64,000 bases of DNA from Liriodendron chinense (GCA_003013855.2 PVNU02004120.1:62001-126000), one strand, 5' to 3'; positions 47,951 to 58,762 are shown, counted from the first letter of the stretch. Notes: generated from the sequence alone by a model not told the origin. Made by a program: numbers and translations.

Positions 47951-48419
47951 ATGCCTGCGCACAATCCACAAGCACAAACATCATAATGAGACCCATAGAG
48001 TTTACAACTACTGGGAATTCCTGTAACCTTGTTCAGGTCTAAGTCTAAGGGCTTGTTTGACATCTCTACTCTAATCTAATAAGAGCTTTTCAAATAAGAT
48101 CTACTTTAATAAGCTCTTTTTGTTATACCTCTTATTTTAAATAAACTCGTTTGGTAAAATCATATTTTCAAAACAAAAAAAGCTCTTATTTAAAATAAGC
48201 ACTCGTGGTAAAATGTTCAGATAAAAGCTTTTGCAAGGGATAGTTGATATTTTTTTAAAGATTACAACAACTCAATTATAAGAGCAATCTAGATGGTTGT
48301 TTTTGTGGATCTCGTCATAGATTGATCGTGCCCCAAATGGCAAAAGAATGGATGACCACAATCTTCATGTTTTAAGACACTTAGGCCATCCATTATACCG
48401 GACATTAGATGTCAACTGT

Positions 48420-49765
48420 CCATGATTTGTAACCCACCTTTGATGTGGATCGTCCATCGTGTAAGCTAAACCTTTAAAGTGGCCCATCTATCATGTGAGG
48501 CCCGTCTTGGATGTGGACATTCATCATTACGGGTTGAGCTTTGACATGGACGGTCCATTATGTGGGGCCTACCTTGAAGTAGGCCATCCACCATGTGGGG
48601 CCACCATCAATGCTAATTGTCTTTTATGTGGGGGGCCCTCAATGTCCACTACCCATCATGTGGAATCAACATTTGGTATGTCCATCACGTGGGCCCCACC
48701 TTTGAATTGGGTTGTCCATCATGTGTGGCTCACTTTTGATGTCCACCATCCATCATGTGGGGTGCACCTTCTATATGAATCATCCATGATGTTGGGCCAC
48801 TTTGGATATGGGGCGTTCAACATGCGAGACCTTGGATGTGGATCGTCCATTAGTTGGGGCCCACTTCATGTGGATCATCCATCATGAGGGGCAACACTTT
48901 GATGTGGGCCATCCATCATGTGAGACCCACTCTGTCCATTATGTGGGCCACCTTGATGTAGACCATTCATTATGTGGGGCCTCGCCTTCAATACAGGTTG
49001 TTCATCATGTGTGCCCACCTTTAATGTCAATCGCCCATCACGCGGGTCCACCCCTGATGTCCATAATCCATCACGTGGGTCCCACCTTTAACGTGGACCG
49101 TCCATCAAGTGGGGCTCACTTAACATGGATGGTTCATCATGATAGGCCACACTTTTATGTGGGTCATCCATCATGTGGTGCCAACCATTAATGTGAACCA
49201 CGCATTATATGGGCCCACCTTGATGTGGACCATTCATCTTGTGATGGCACCTTCAATATGGATCGTTCATCATGCAAGCCCACCTTTGATCTCCACCATT
49301 CATCATGTGGGTCCCACCTTTGTTGTAGATTGTCCATCATGTGGGGCCCACTTGATGCCGATAGTCCATCACGCGGGCCCACATCTTGATGCAGGCCATC
49401 CATCGTATGAGACCCACCTTTGAAGTTCACCATCCATCATGTGGGGGCCCAACCTTTAATATGGGTCATTCATCATGTGGGCCCACCTTTGATGTCAACC
49501 TTCCATCATGTGGTCCCACCTTCAATGTCCACCATCCATCATGTGGGTCCCACCTTTGAGGTGGACTATCCATTGGGTGGGGCCCGATTGATGTGGATTG
49601 TCCATCATTTGGGGCCACACTTTGATGTGGGGGCATCCATCATGGGGGGCCCACCTTTGATGCAACCATGCATTATGTAGGCCCATATTGATGTGGACCA
49701 TTCATCATGTAGAGCCCCACCTTCACTATGGGTCGTTCATCATGTGGGCCCTCATTAGGGAGAAT
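48420..49765. repeat. 34-38 bp minisatellite with GTGGGGCCCACC core
   Basis: About 35 degenerate units of the type CATCATGTGGGGCCCACC then TTTGATGTGGACCATC. Units vary by substitutions and small indels. The long shadow ORFs here read HHVGP/DVDHPSCGAH repeats and are not genes. The last units also occur at 1-80. Confidence 0.88.
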
Positions 49766-49774
49766 GTAAAGGGA

Positions 49775-50271
49775 TAGGGCTGTAAATGGGTCAGCGGACC
49801 CAATGGTTACCTATACCCAACCCATTTAGACCCGACCCATTTGTTAAATTGTATGGGTCTGGGTCCAAGAACAGGCCTAATTGCTAAATAGGTCTGGATT
49901 TGGTTTCCTTTATATTATGTCCGACCCAACCTGACCGAACCCATTTAGTAAATGGGCAGGTTTGGTCTATGTTGCAAGGGACCCATCCAAGTCCGGACCC
50001 GTGTTGACCCAATTTTAAACATTGTAAAAATGCTTGCATACAACATCCAAACCCAGGCCCAGACTTATTAAACCCAACCCATTTATAAATGGGTCTGGGT
50101 GGATCTCCCTCTACCAGACCAATACCCATTTATAAATGGGTCTAATGGAGTTAACTCAAACCTGACCCAAACCCGTCCATTTAGTAAAAGGGTATGGGTC
50201 TAAAATTTGAACCCATACGCATTTAGCAAACGGGCGGGTCTAATTTTGGCTACCCCCCATTTACAGCCCTA
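49775..50271. mobile_element. hAT-type MITE (TAGGGCTGTAAATGGG), copy 1
   Basis: TIRs TAGGGCTGTAAATGGG and CCCATTTACAGCCCTA, perfect 8-bp TSD TAAAGGGA (49767-49774 and 50272-50279). The interior is dominated by AACCCATTTA/TAAATGGGTCTGGGT motifs. The homologous copy A shows the empty site TAAAGAGA at 99-106. Length 497 bp. Confidence 0.85.
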
Positions 50272-50541
50272 TAAAGGGAAGTGAAGAGGGTAAAATGGGA
50301 ATTATTTAAGAAGTTTGAGGACAAACTTGTCCAAAAATTAGTAAAAAATGTCTACCCACTTATGCCAAATAAGCTCTTAAAGAAAAAGTGACTTTTCGAT
50401 CACTTATATTTTTAGAGTGTTATTGTTAATTTCTAAGAAAAAATAAGTAGTAAAATTAGAACTTTACCAACTAGTTTATTTTTAAAATAAAAATTTATTA
50501 TTTTTAGAATAAGCATATAAGCTCTTCTTAGGTGGCGTTTA

Positions 50542-51229
50542 TGATGTAGGACACAAGCACATTCCTATCGCACATGAACAAAAAAAAAAAGATCAAGGAA
50601 AAGTCGACAAAATCGACAATTTTCGCATGTATAGACCAAAAGAAGGCGAACTGTGAATTGGCCATAACTTTTGATCCAAGAGAAGTTACAAGACGCACAA
50701 CATATGGATTCCTAGTGAAATTTTGTTTTGGGGTTAACCAACCCATAATAGTGGGTTGCACCATTTCGCCAAAAAATGCCTGGTTAGAGTAGAAAACAAG
50801 ATTTTAGGAAAACCTGCTATTTTAAGTAATTCTGAATTTTAGTTTGTTTATTCTTTTTAGAGTTTTTGCTTATTTAAGAGTTTTTATTTTTGTTAAGCAA
50901 TGAGTTTTATAATGAGTCTACTTATTAGTAGTGTTTAATTATAATTTTACTATTTTTAGTAACTTTTTATTTTGAAAAACTTACTATTTTTAGCAAGTAT
51001 GAATTATGGTTTATTTAGGAATATATATGGATGTTAAATTCATTTTTAATACTAATTTTCATATTATTATGTAATAAAATTATGGTTTTTACTAATTTTC
51101 TTGTGGATTCGAGATTTTCTCTCGCAGATTCGAGAAAGTCTGGTTGAGGAGTCTCGGAAGCCTTGTGGATTCAAAGTATTTATCTAGTGAGGAAGACGAC
51201 GATCGCCCTCCCACGTCCTCCCTGCATCA
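50542..51229 (+). mobile_element. Solo LTR of the gypsy 1 family
   Basis: Starts TGATGTAGGACACAAG and ends CGTCCTCCCTGCATCA. The last ~130 bases match the 3' LTR of gypsy 1 in reverse (GTGGATTCGAG, AGTCTGGTTGAGGA, GCCTTGTGGA, CTCCCTGCATCA). Flanks GTTTA and GTTTG are a 4/5 TSD. It splits GGTGGCGTTT|GGTAAACTG, an end-like motif of another MITE. No internal domains. Confidence 0.72.
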
Positions 51230-51595
51230 GTTTGGTAAACTGAAAAATAAAGTCTGAAAATTAATATAAGTACTAAAAACTTTAAGTACTGAATTTTAAT
51301 ATAGATAAGTACTGAAAATTTTGTTTGGCAATTTATCTGAAAAAGTATTGGTATCTTAAAATAAGCAATTCTTTTCATAAAAGCTTGTTTGGTAAACACA
51401 GAAAAAAATGTCTGAAATTAGCAATTTGTCATGTTTGGTCCTATTATCTCAATTTCTATCTTTTGTGGAGTATAAGACAAAATTTGAGTGGGTCAACACA
51501 ACTTTGCCACACCGCCACACTACCACCTCGGCAGCGTGTTATATACTATGCAATTTGGATCCTTCGTTAAACTGCTTTGGAAGCCAATTGCCTCT
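51230..51595. other. Remainder of a split TIR element and unassigned sequence
   Basis: GTTTGGTAAACTGAAAAATAA and a second GTTTGGTAAACACAGAAAA at 51388 suggest subterminal repeats of the element split by the solo LTR. No right terminus found. Confidence 0.3.
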
Positions 51596-51599
51596 GGGA

Positions 51600-52012
51600 A
51601 GCTAGGTGAGGCCCATCGTGAAATCCACCTTGTCCATCCATTTTGCCACATCATATTAGGACATGGGCCCAAAAGCAAGGCAGATCCAAATTTCAAGGGG
51701 GCCGCATGACAAGAAAAAGTGGGCAGGGAAATGCACGTCATTAAAACCTCTCTTATATGCAAGCCCAACCGTTCATAAGGTCATTCCTTGTAGTATGAAC
51801 CCAAAATACAAAAATATTAGCTGATCCAAAACTTTAGTTGTCCTTAGAATGTTTCAACGTGGCCATTCAATCCTCACTTTTTTCCTATCATGTGGCTCAC
51901 TTGAGTTTTGGATCTACTTCATTTTTTGGCCCACACCCTTACATGATCTGAAAAAGTGGATGGACAAGTAGATTTCTTACAAACATCATAGTGGCCTGCA
52001 TCTAGTTAGTGT
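51600..52012. mobile_element. MULE-like MITE, cluster copy 1
   Basis: Inverted arms AGGCCCATCGTGAAATCCACC and GATTTCTTACAAACATCATAGTGGCC (in separate words) with the shared interior phrases ATATTAGGACATGGGCCCAAA and TCACTTGAGTTTTGGATCTA. TSD not found. Confidence 0.5.
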
Positions 52013-52024
52013 CTATACAAAGTT

Positions 52025-52515
52025 GGAGTGTATTAGGTGTTAACGCAGCAACATAGGATCGTGGGGCGCACCTTGATGTATGTGTTCCACACACATATTT
52101 TTCTAGATCATTTAGGATATGGTCACAAAAAATGAAGAAGATCTCGATCTCAAGCGGACCACACCAGGGATTTCATTTCCATCATTAAAAACTTTTTTAG
52201 GCAACAAAAGTTTTGGAACAAGCTAATATCTGTATGTTCCCTTCATCTAGGTCTATGTGACCCTATAAACAGGTTGCATGGTAAATAAACACTATGGTGG
52301 GCCTTAAGATGTTTTTAATGGTGGGCGTTTAATGACCATTGTTGTGGTGTGGTCTACTTGAGATTTTGGATATGTTTTGTTTTTGGGCCCATGCCCTAAA
52401 ACTAGATTGAAAAACTGATGGACAATGTACATATAAAATATATTCATCAAGGTGGGGGCCATAGTCATGGCAAACCCACTATTGTGTTACTCGGGTAACA
52501 CCTAACATGCTCCCG
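52025..52515. mobile_element. MULE-like MITE, cluster copy 2
   Basis: Terminal pair GGAGTGTATTAGGTGTTA and TAACACCTAACATGCTCC with GTGGGGCGCACC and GGTGGGGGCC inside. Flanking TACAAAGTT and ATCAAAGTG are a weak 9-bp TSD (6/9). About 490 bp. Confidence 0.55.
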
Positions 52516-52529
52516 ATCAAAGTGGAAGG

Positions 52530-53035
52530 ACAATCCGCTCGAATGTCTCTCACATGAAGTTTCTAGATAGTATGTTGGGTGGGGCCCACTATGATGTTTT
52601 TATAAATCCACCACGTCCATATGTTTTTCTAGATCATTTTAGGACATGGGACAAAAAATGAGGCAGATCCAAAACTCAAGTGGGCTGCATGATAGGAAAT
52701 AGTGAGGATTGAACGTATACTATTGAAATATTTGTAGGGCCACAAAATTTTTGAATCGGACTAACATTTTTATGTTTTTGGTTCATCCTAGTGGGAATGA
52801 CCTTATGAACAATGTAGATGGTATATAAACATCGCAGTGGACCCTAGGGAGGTTTCAATGGTAGGCATTTCCCTGCCATTGTTTCCTATTGTGCGGCTCA
52901 CATGAGTCTGGGATATGCCTCATTTTTTTCTCTAATGTCTTAAAATGATCTAGCAAAATAAATGGTTGGTGTGGATTTCTCACAAACATCGCGGTTAGCC
53001 CACTTACCTTTCCCGTGGCTTTCGCATGAAATCCA
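52530..53035. mobile_element. MULE-like MITE, cluster copy 3
   Basis: GGGTGGGGCCCACTATGATG and an inverted ACATCGCGGTTAGCCCA frame the same interior (ATTTTAGGACATGGGA, TTCATCCTAGTGGGAATGACC, GGCATTTCCCTGCCATTG). Outer ends approximate. Confidence 0.5.
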
Positions 53036-53064
53036 CACCCAGGGCGAAATGAGATTGCCTGAGC

Positions 53065-53525
53065 ACCTCGTGGGTGCTGTATTGATGTGAAAAAGTTCTA
53101 TGGGCCTCATCACGATAGTAGATCCACACCGTTCATACGTTTTTTCATATTAATTTAGGTCATGGGCCTAAAAATGTAGCAGAACCAAAGCTCGAGTAGA
53201 CCACACCACAAAAATTGAAGGAGATTAAATGGCGACATTGAAAACTTCGTAGGCCACAAAACTTTAGGATCAAGCTAATATTTGTGTTTCCCCTTCATCC
53301 AGGTCCGTGTGACCTTATGAATAGGTTGGATGGCATAAAAAATCATGGTGGTCCCTAGGAAGGTTTCAATGGTGGGCATTATCCCCATAGATTTGTGGTG
53401 TGGGCCAGTTGAACTTTGGGTCTGTTTCATTTTTTTGTTCATGCCCTAAAATGATGTAGCAAAATTAATAAACCTGCTGGATATAAAATACATGCATTAT
53501 GATAGGGCCATAGAACGTTGCCACG
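53065..53525. mobile_element. MULE-like MITE, cluster copy 4
   Basis: Same interior order as 22915-23399: AGGTCATGGGCCTAAAAATG, CTCGAGTAGACCACACCAC, CCCCTTCATCCAGGTCC, GTGGTGTGGGCCAGTTGAAC. Arms TGGGCCTCATCACGATAGTA and CATTATGATAGGGCCATAG. Outer ends approximate. Confidence 0.5.
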
Positions 53526-53667
53526 TTAACATAGTAGCTATGATAATTTGAACTGAAAGCTCTGGAAAAAAAATATGAAAAGGTAGCTTTGTAATTTAAA
53601 AAAAATGTTTTAACTTAAAATCACTTACCGCATTCCGTGTTAAGCTTTAAGTCAAAGGAGGAAAGCT

Positions 53668-53972
53668 AGGCCTACTAATGAGTTGTGTTGAACCGAGTTC
53701 CTATTGTGTCATGTCAAAAATTTGCTCACCCAAACTCGGCCTGTTAACTAACGGGTCGAAATCTAGAAACCCAAACCCATTCGTTAATTTAATGGGTTAC
53801 CTGCAACCTGGCTTATTTAACCTATGAGATAAACAGGCCGTTTCGGGTTGCGTACGGATTGACTCGCTACCCTATCAACCCATCACGAAATGAAGCCGTT
53901 TAACCCGTCATAGAGATATTGGGGCGTGGCCGGGTGGAGCCATGGGCAGAAAGATGGAGAAAATCCCAGAGG

Positions 53973-54017
<45 letters not shown>

Positions 54018-54139
54018 TTTCTAGCTGTCTTAGCTTAACTTAGGGTTTTCTCACCACACCAAGGTTGAAACGACCCGTTATGTTAATGGGTCTGAACGAG
54101 CCAACCCGTTAGTGACTCGACACAATAAGGATGGACCTG
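53668..54139. repeat. AACCCGTTA/TAACGGGT-rich stretch with GA microsatellite, possible hAT MITE
   Basis: Starts TAGGCCTACTAATGAG and ends near CCTTATTGTG-inverse CACAATAAGGATGGACCTG. The interior has short-period CCCGTTAA/GGGTTACC motifs and a (GA)n at 53969-54015. Flanking bases do not form a TSD, so the call is weak. Confidence 0.35.
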
Positions 54140-54597
54140 AACACTGATTTTTTCATGTGGGTTTCATGTGGGTTGGTAGATTGTGCAGAATTTTGCCAGG
54201 CTGGGATGTTTTGTAAGCTTTCACTTGAATGAGAGAGCCACATGGATCACACATTTACTGTAAAACTAGATCGATCGGATTGTTGAATTTAAGGATGAAG
54301 CATGCCTACAGAGCAGATGGAGTGTCCTTGAATAACATGTTTAAGGGCTAGCTTTTCAATACCTTTGGGACAGTGGTAGATTGAGTGAAGATAACCTCAT
54401 TTCAACATTGAGGTCCTAGGATCAATTCCTAAGGTGGGGGTGGCTAACATTGAAGTGTGACTAACAGTATGGGTGTGTGTACTATCGGTGGGATGTGTGT
54501 ACTAAACCCCCTCCCCCCCCCCCCCAAAGAAAGGGCAATCTATTACTCATGTTGTACTTGCACAACGCTCAATGCTACTTGGGACCACTATTTGAAT

Positions 54598-55179
54598 TAG
54601 GGCTGAAAGTCGGGCGGGTTGGGTCGGGTTGGTGATGAACCCTAACCCAACCCAAGGTTCCTATACCTCAACCCTAACCCAACCCAACCCAACCTCGGGT
54701 TGGGAATTCTCAACCCAAGCCCAACCCAACCTCGGGTTGGGAATTCTCAACCCAAGCCCAACCCAAGCGGGCTCGGTCGGGTTGGTCGGGTTGATACATG
54801 CTAATATTTTCGTTGTTACATTAGTCTATTATGTTTCAATACACGCCTTATTTTTGGTACCCATGGCTTTATTAATTATATATGTACTTATTTATGTAAA
54901 GAACTTCACTTTTCCTAAACAAATAAGTTAAAATACAAGTAAACATTATAAGTTTACTTCACTAAAGTATAATAAAAGTATAAGTAACTTGTAAATAGAT
55001 TGGGTTCGGGTTGGGTCAAGCAACCTGAGACCTCAACCCAAGCCCGACCCAAACTTCATCGGGTTGATGTTTTCATAGCCCAAGCTCAAGATCGGGTTCG
55101 ATACTTCTTGCCCAAGCCCAACCCAATGTCGGGTCGGTCACGGGTCGGTCGGGTTGAACCCGCCCAACTTTCAGCCCTA
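54598..55179. mobile_element. hAT-type MITE (TAGGGCTGAAAGTCGGGC), perfect TSD
   Basis: TIRs TAGGGCTGAAAGTCGGGC and GCCCAACTTTCAGCCCTA; perfect 8-bp TSD ATTTGAAT (54590-54597, 55180-55187). The arms are iterated CCCAACCC/GGGTTGGG with a duplicated ~45-bp unit at 54690-54765. The A/T-rich centre has no transposase. Length 582 bp. Confidence 0.85.
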
Positions 55180-55404
55180 ATTTGAATGGTTTAATTTTGA
55201 ATTACATGTTTCTCACAAGTTTGATTTTTTTATTTTTTTTTTGTCCATCTAAAGTGGATTCCACGATTTGGATGTTTAATTTTGAATTATAATTTTCTCA
55301 TGTGTGGCTGTGGGTGAGAGTAGCAATGGGTTGGGCGGGCCACCTAGTGAACTCAGCTCGACTTTGGAGCGGGCTTGGACCTATTATGTTGGCCCATGTG
55401 TTAG

Positions 55405-55730
55405 TGTTGTGTCACACCCAAAAGGCTAACCCTGTTAGGTAGAGTTATCCTAGGATACATGAAGACAAATCCTGCCCCCCTCCTAACTGATGTGGGACAA
55501 ACCAACAATCCATCCCCCCCAAAGCGGAACCTGGGGCGTGTAACACACATGCACAAATGGAACCCCTCTTCATGCCCACTTGGGCTTGAGGCATGGCTTG
55601 GGTAGATAGCCTAGGCTTTGATACCACTGTTGTGTCATACCCAAAAGGCTAACCCTGTTAGGTGGAGTAACCCTAGGATATATGAAGACAAACCCTGCCC
55701 CCCTCCCAACCGATGTGGAACAAACCAACA
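55405..55730 (-). mobile_element. Complete TRIM (miniature LTR retrotransposon)
   Basis: Two 103-bp LTRs (55405-55507 and 55628-55730), each TGTTG...CAACA, differ at nine sites by my count. The perfect TSD GTTAG is at 55400-55404 and 55731-55735. On the minus strand the 5' LTR (55628-55730) is followed by G and TGGTATCAAAGCC, a tRNA-Met PBS, and a G-rich purine tract (TTTGGGGGGGATGGAT) stands before the other LTR. The internal part is 120 bp with no coding capacity. It must be moved by other elements' proteins. Confidence 0.9.
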
Positions 55731-55735
55731 GTTAG

Positions 55736-56460
55736 GCTTAGGCCTAATATGCATGGACCGATCAATTTTCGAGCCAAGCTTTTAGCTCGATTTAGCCCAA
55801 TTTCATATGTATATCTTATATCTTATAAATATGATATTCTAATCCTCAATTAGGCAACCTATGCACCTTAAACATAGACTGTTGATTCCATTCCTGTCAA
55901 GTGATTATTTTTATGCATGTGTGGCCCACTTAATTAGCAGATATGCTAGGAAAATTCAAGTGGGAAATAAAGATTTTATCAAATTTGAGCTAAGCCCACT
56001 GGCCCAAACCCAACTATTTTTTTTTTAGTTTTGGCCTAGGCTCGGACCTGTTTTGTTAGGTCCATGCCAGGATTGGATCTAGCAGAGGAGTAGGGCCGCA
56101 AGTGTTGGGTCACATTGGGCTCCACCCACTGCTACCTTTTATTGCATGTTTAGGGGAGAGAAAAATACGTGAAAGTGGTTAAAAAGAAAAAAAAAAAAAA
56201 AAACACTAGAAGTAACTAACAATGAAGGCTTTCTTGGTTAAAACATTAATTAAAAATCTTTTACATTTTTCGTTTCTTAACTAAACTTGGTTACAAAAGT
56301 GTTAACAGTTGTTACTATTATTTTTTAAATTAATCAGTTATTGGTGTGTCCCAATATTACTTTTTGAGGTAAGTTCCAAATGAGGGAAGCTCCCCTATAT
56401 ATAGACATACGGAACTCTCCAAATGGACAAAAGCAACCTGAAAAATTTCTACACTTTCTT
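55736..56460. other. Intergenic stretch without recognised genes
   Basis: Repetitive GCCCAA/TTGGGC words and an A-run near 56188; no bounded element. A possible outer hAT-like pair (TAGCAATGGGT at 55321, ACCCACTGCTA ending 56134) lacks a TSD. Confidence 0.3.
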
Positions 56461-56462
56461 GT

Positions 56463-56467
<5 letters not shown>

Positions 56468-56532
<65 letters not shown>

Positions 56533-56540
56533 CACACACC
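56468..56540. repeat. (TA)n(CA)n microsatellite
   Basis: About 27 TA units from 56468 followed by (AC)n from about 56523. The short ORFs rich in IYIYIY across it are artefacts. Confidence 0.9.
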
Positions 56541-57630
56541 AAAGCTTATTATAAACTTTAATACCTTCCAAAAATCATGGAAGTTTGAATGCTTTACTAC
56601 AATACTCTTATCTTTCCCAGGGTCTCCACTAGCTGTATATGGATATGAGAGCTTCTTATGTACAAAATGTGCCATAAATGTCTAAGTTTGAATATAAGTC
56701 TTCATGCCTGCGACAATTCTCCCCCATCTATCACGTTGGCAGCTTCATCATGCCTTCATAGATGAACCTCCCACATGTACCAAATATAAAATCATGTTGC
56801 ATCGCGACGGTATTAATGTTTCAATTTTCTAGCAGCATGCGATCCCTGGTTCATACCAAACCCATATCGCTAGCTCCTTGCAACATAAATCCAAACCCTC
56901 GAGCTTCTTGCACTTGTCATGCATTCGAGCTTTGCCAACCATCCAAATCTGACCATAATTTGATCACTTTGAACGTCCTGGCCGCATATAAAGTTTATGA
57001 GCTTAGCCTAAAAGGGAGATGATAGCATATAGCCAAAATATGACAGAGCTATTTCTCTACAATACATACTATATAGTGTGTTTACACTCATTTTTGACAC
57101 ACTTATGTGGACCAATGAGATGTCGTCATGTGTCGGCACTATATCCTTAATAATTGACGAAATCCTGCTTGTGCTTTCCATCGTTGTTTACATCCGACTT
57201 GGTGTGCCTAGATTAAATGATCTAGAAGACGCCACGTCATAGCCATGTAATATGTGGTGTAGATCGACTTCAATAGAAACTAAAAACATGCACATGAGAG
57301 AACATTAAATGTTAAAGTTCTATCAAAAGCAAGAGTCTCTCTCAGTATTAAATATTAAAATTCTATCAAATAAGATCTCTATTTAATATTAAATGTTAGA
57401 TTCCTACAAAAAAACAACCCTCTACAGATGTCGAAGCCAAGTGACATGGGGATTTCAACAAGTTTTCCATGTGGGAGTCCAGTTGACGCACAATCCAATT
57501 AAGCGAAAGTATATCCCTTGTACACATGGCCGTATGTACTAGGCTATGCTTATGAGGGAGAATCAAGGAGATTTGTATAACCAATCGTCCAGATCTTTCA
57601 CAATGAAGAAGATGATAGAGAGCCATCACC
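56541..57630. other. Intergenic stretch; one unassigned ORF and short duplications
   Basis: An 86-codon plus-strand ORF at 56762-57022 shows no recognised domain. Three copies of a ~45-bp unit containing ATTAAATGTTA and TTCTATCAAA occur at about 57304-57405. Confidence 0.3.
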
Positions 57631-57640
57631 TCTCAAAAGC

Positions 57641-57799
57641 CTATATAAATAGCACTCCACAAAGAACTCCAAGCCCCACGCTAAACATAACTTATCTTTA
57701 TCATTTATCCTAGCTTAGCTTAGTTTGAGCACAAATCATTAACCAGTGCCATTGCTTTAATACTGTAGGATTAGATTAAATTTTCCAAATCCTAAGTTG
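57641..57799 (+). promoter_or_regulatory. Candidate TATA promoter and leader
   Basis: CCTATATAAATAGC at about 57641 is a good plant TATA box; the next ~140 bases could be a 5' leader up to the ATG at 57800. It could equally be the promoter of an unrecognised LTR. Confidence 0.35.
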
Positions 57800-57898
57800 A
57801 TGGATCTTGATCAATTGAGTTCTTACTTGGACGATCATTTTTCTGGTCACATCCTGCCGACCACTTGCCTCAATCATCTGTTATTACAGACGGATCAG
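57800..57898 (+). CDS. Candidate first exon of an unknown gene
   Basis: The ATG opens MDLDQLSSYLDDHFSGHILP and a further 13 codons ending QTDQ, followed by CAG|GTACTTATC, a strong donor-like site. The position downstream of a TATA box is what makes it interesting. I do not recognise the protein and found no second exon. If the frame is read through the donor it continues as an unremarkable hydrophobic tail to 58000. It may be chance. Confidence 0.25.
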
Positions 57899-57899
57899 G

Positions 57900-58745
57900 T
57901 ACTTATCTCTTGTTTGTTTATTTTTCTAGTTTATTTAGATACTTTGTTGATTGTGATGTATTTCATTCAAATATTAATAAAATTGACAATATTGTTTTAG
58001 TCATCTTTTCATTTATTTGTCCATCTTTATTTCTTTAAGAAATATAAATCGCAATCATGGGTGAAAGAAATATCCTAAAGTTGTAAAGCAAAAAGAATCC
58101 ATCAGAAAGGACTAACCCCCTATCATTTCGGAAATCGCATCATCACTAATCACAACCAATGGCAGACTCGATAGCTAAATTTTAGAATCTGTTCCTATGT
58201 ATGTGTTCATTTCGGTATGGGGGTCACCATCATTCAATCAAACGTTGAGTTGAGTACAACTCTAGCTGGCCTGCATATAATAATCGCACATGAAATCAGA
58301 ATACAAACCATAGATCACACATTTGGCTTCATGTTTTATTGAATTGCCAACAACTTTGTGTAATAAAAACTATTGTGGATGGCTTATTGAGTGTACTTTC
58401 TCTCAATGTATTTGCATGTTTATTAAACCATACGTAAGAAAGTCACATATGAGAGCTAACTAATCCACACATCAGGTGGCCCACAATTTATATATTATTT
58501 GCCACAGGAGCCATGGGCTTACACATGATCCCAATAATAGAATGATGTAAATTTTTTTTCACCGGTCCATTTTTCTCACAATATGAAGATCTTCTGAAGA
58601 GTCAGATCAGCTTTTTTCTTCGAATCAACGTATACATTAGGACCTGCATGGTGGACATGTCAGATCTTGCATATGTATCACGATGTGAAGTTCCTTTGCA
58701 CAAACATTTACTACCAGCATGTGTTTTGGTGTTTTTGGAAAGGTG
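57900..58745. other. Intergenic or intronic stretch without recognised features
   Basis: Nothing supportable was seen on either strand. Confidence 0.3.
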
Positions 58746-58762
58746 AGAAAGGTGGGTCATTT

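Larger units (their letters stand above)
48049..50530. mobile_element. Minisatellite-bearing TIR element, copy B
   Basis: Left terminus GGGCTTGTTTGACATCTCTAC after TAA (48046-48048). Then AATAAGAGCTT-type subterminal motifs, the minisatellite (48420-49765), a hAT MITE (49775-50271) and an A/T-rich arm with AATAAGC motifs, homologous to copy A (1-364). The right terminus is not a clean copy of that of copy A; TTAGGTGGCGTTTGG near 50529 starts another element. Confidence 0.55.

Noticed and set aside
48495..49680. Long ORFs of 86-130 codons with HHVGP and DVDHPSCGAH repeats, looking like a repeat protein
   Set aside because: They are translations of the 34-38 bp minisatellite in shifting frames; unit length is not a multiple of three and frames change between units.
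48420..49765. CRISPR-like array
   Set aside because: Units are contiguous and degenerate, without unique spacers of constant length, in a plant nuclear sequence.
53668..54139. Sixth bounded hAT MITE
   Set aside because: Interior fits the group, but ends are poorly matched and no 8-bp TSD exists; listed only as a repeat.
55405..55730. Cassandra-type TRIM with 5S rRNA-like LTR
   Set aside because: LTR is only 103 bp and shows no 5S internal promoter; kept as an unnamed TRIM.
55321..56134. Outer hAT element (TAGCAATGGGT...ACCCACTGCTA) around the TRIM
   Set aside because: Ends pair over about 12 bases, but the flanks GGTGAGAG and CCTTTTAT do not form a TSD.
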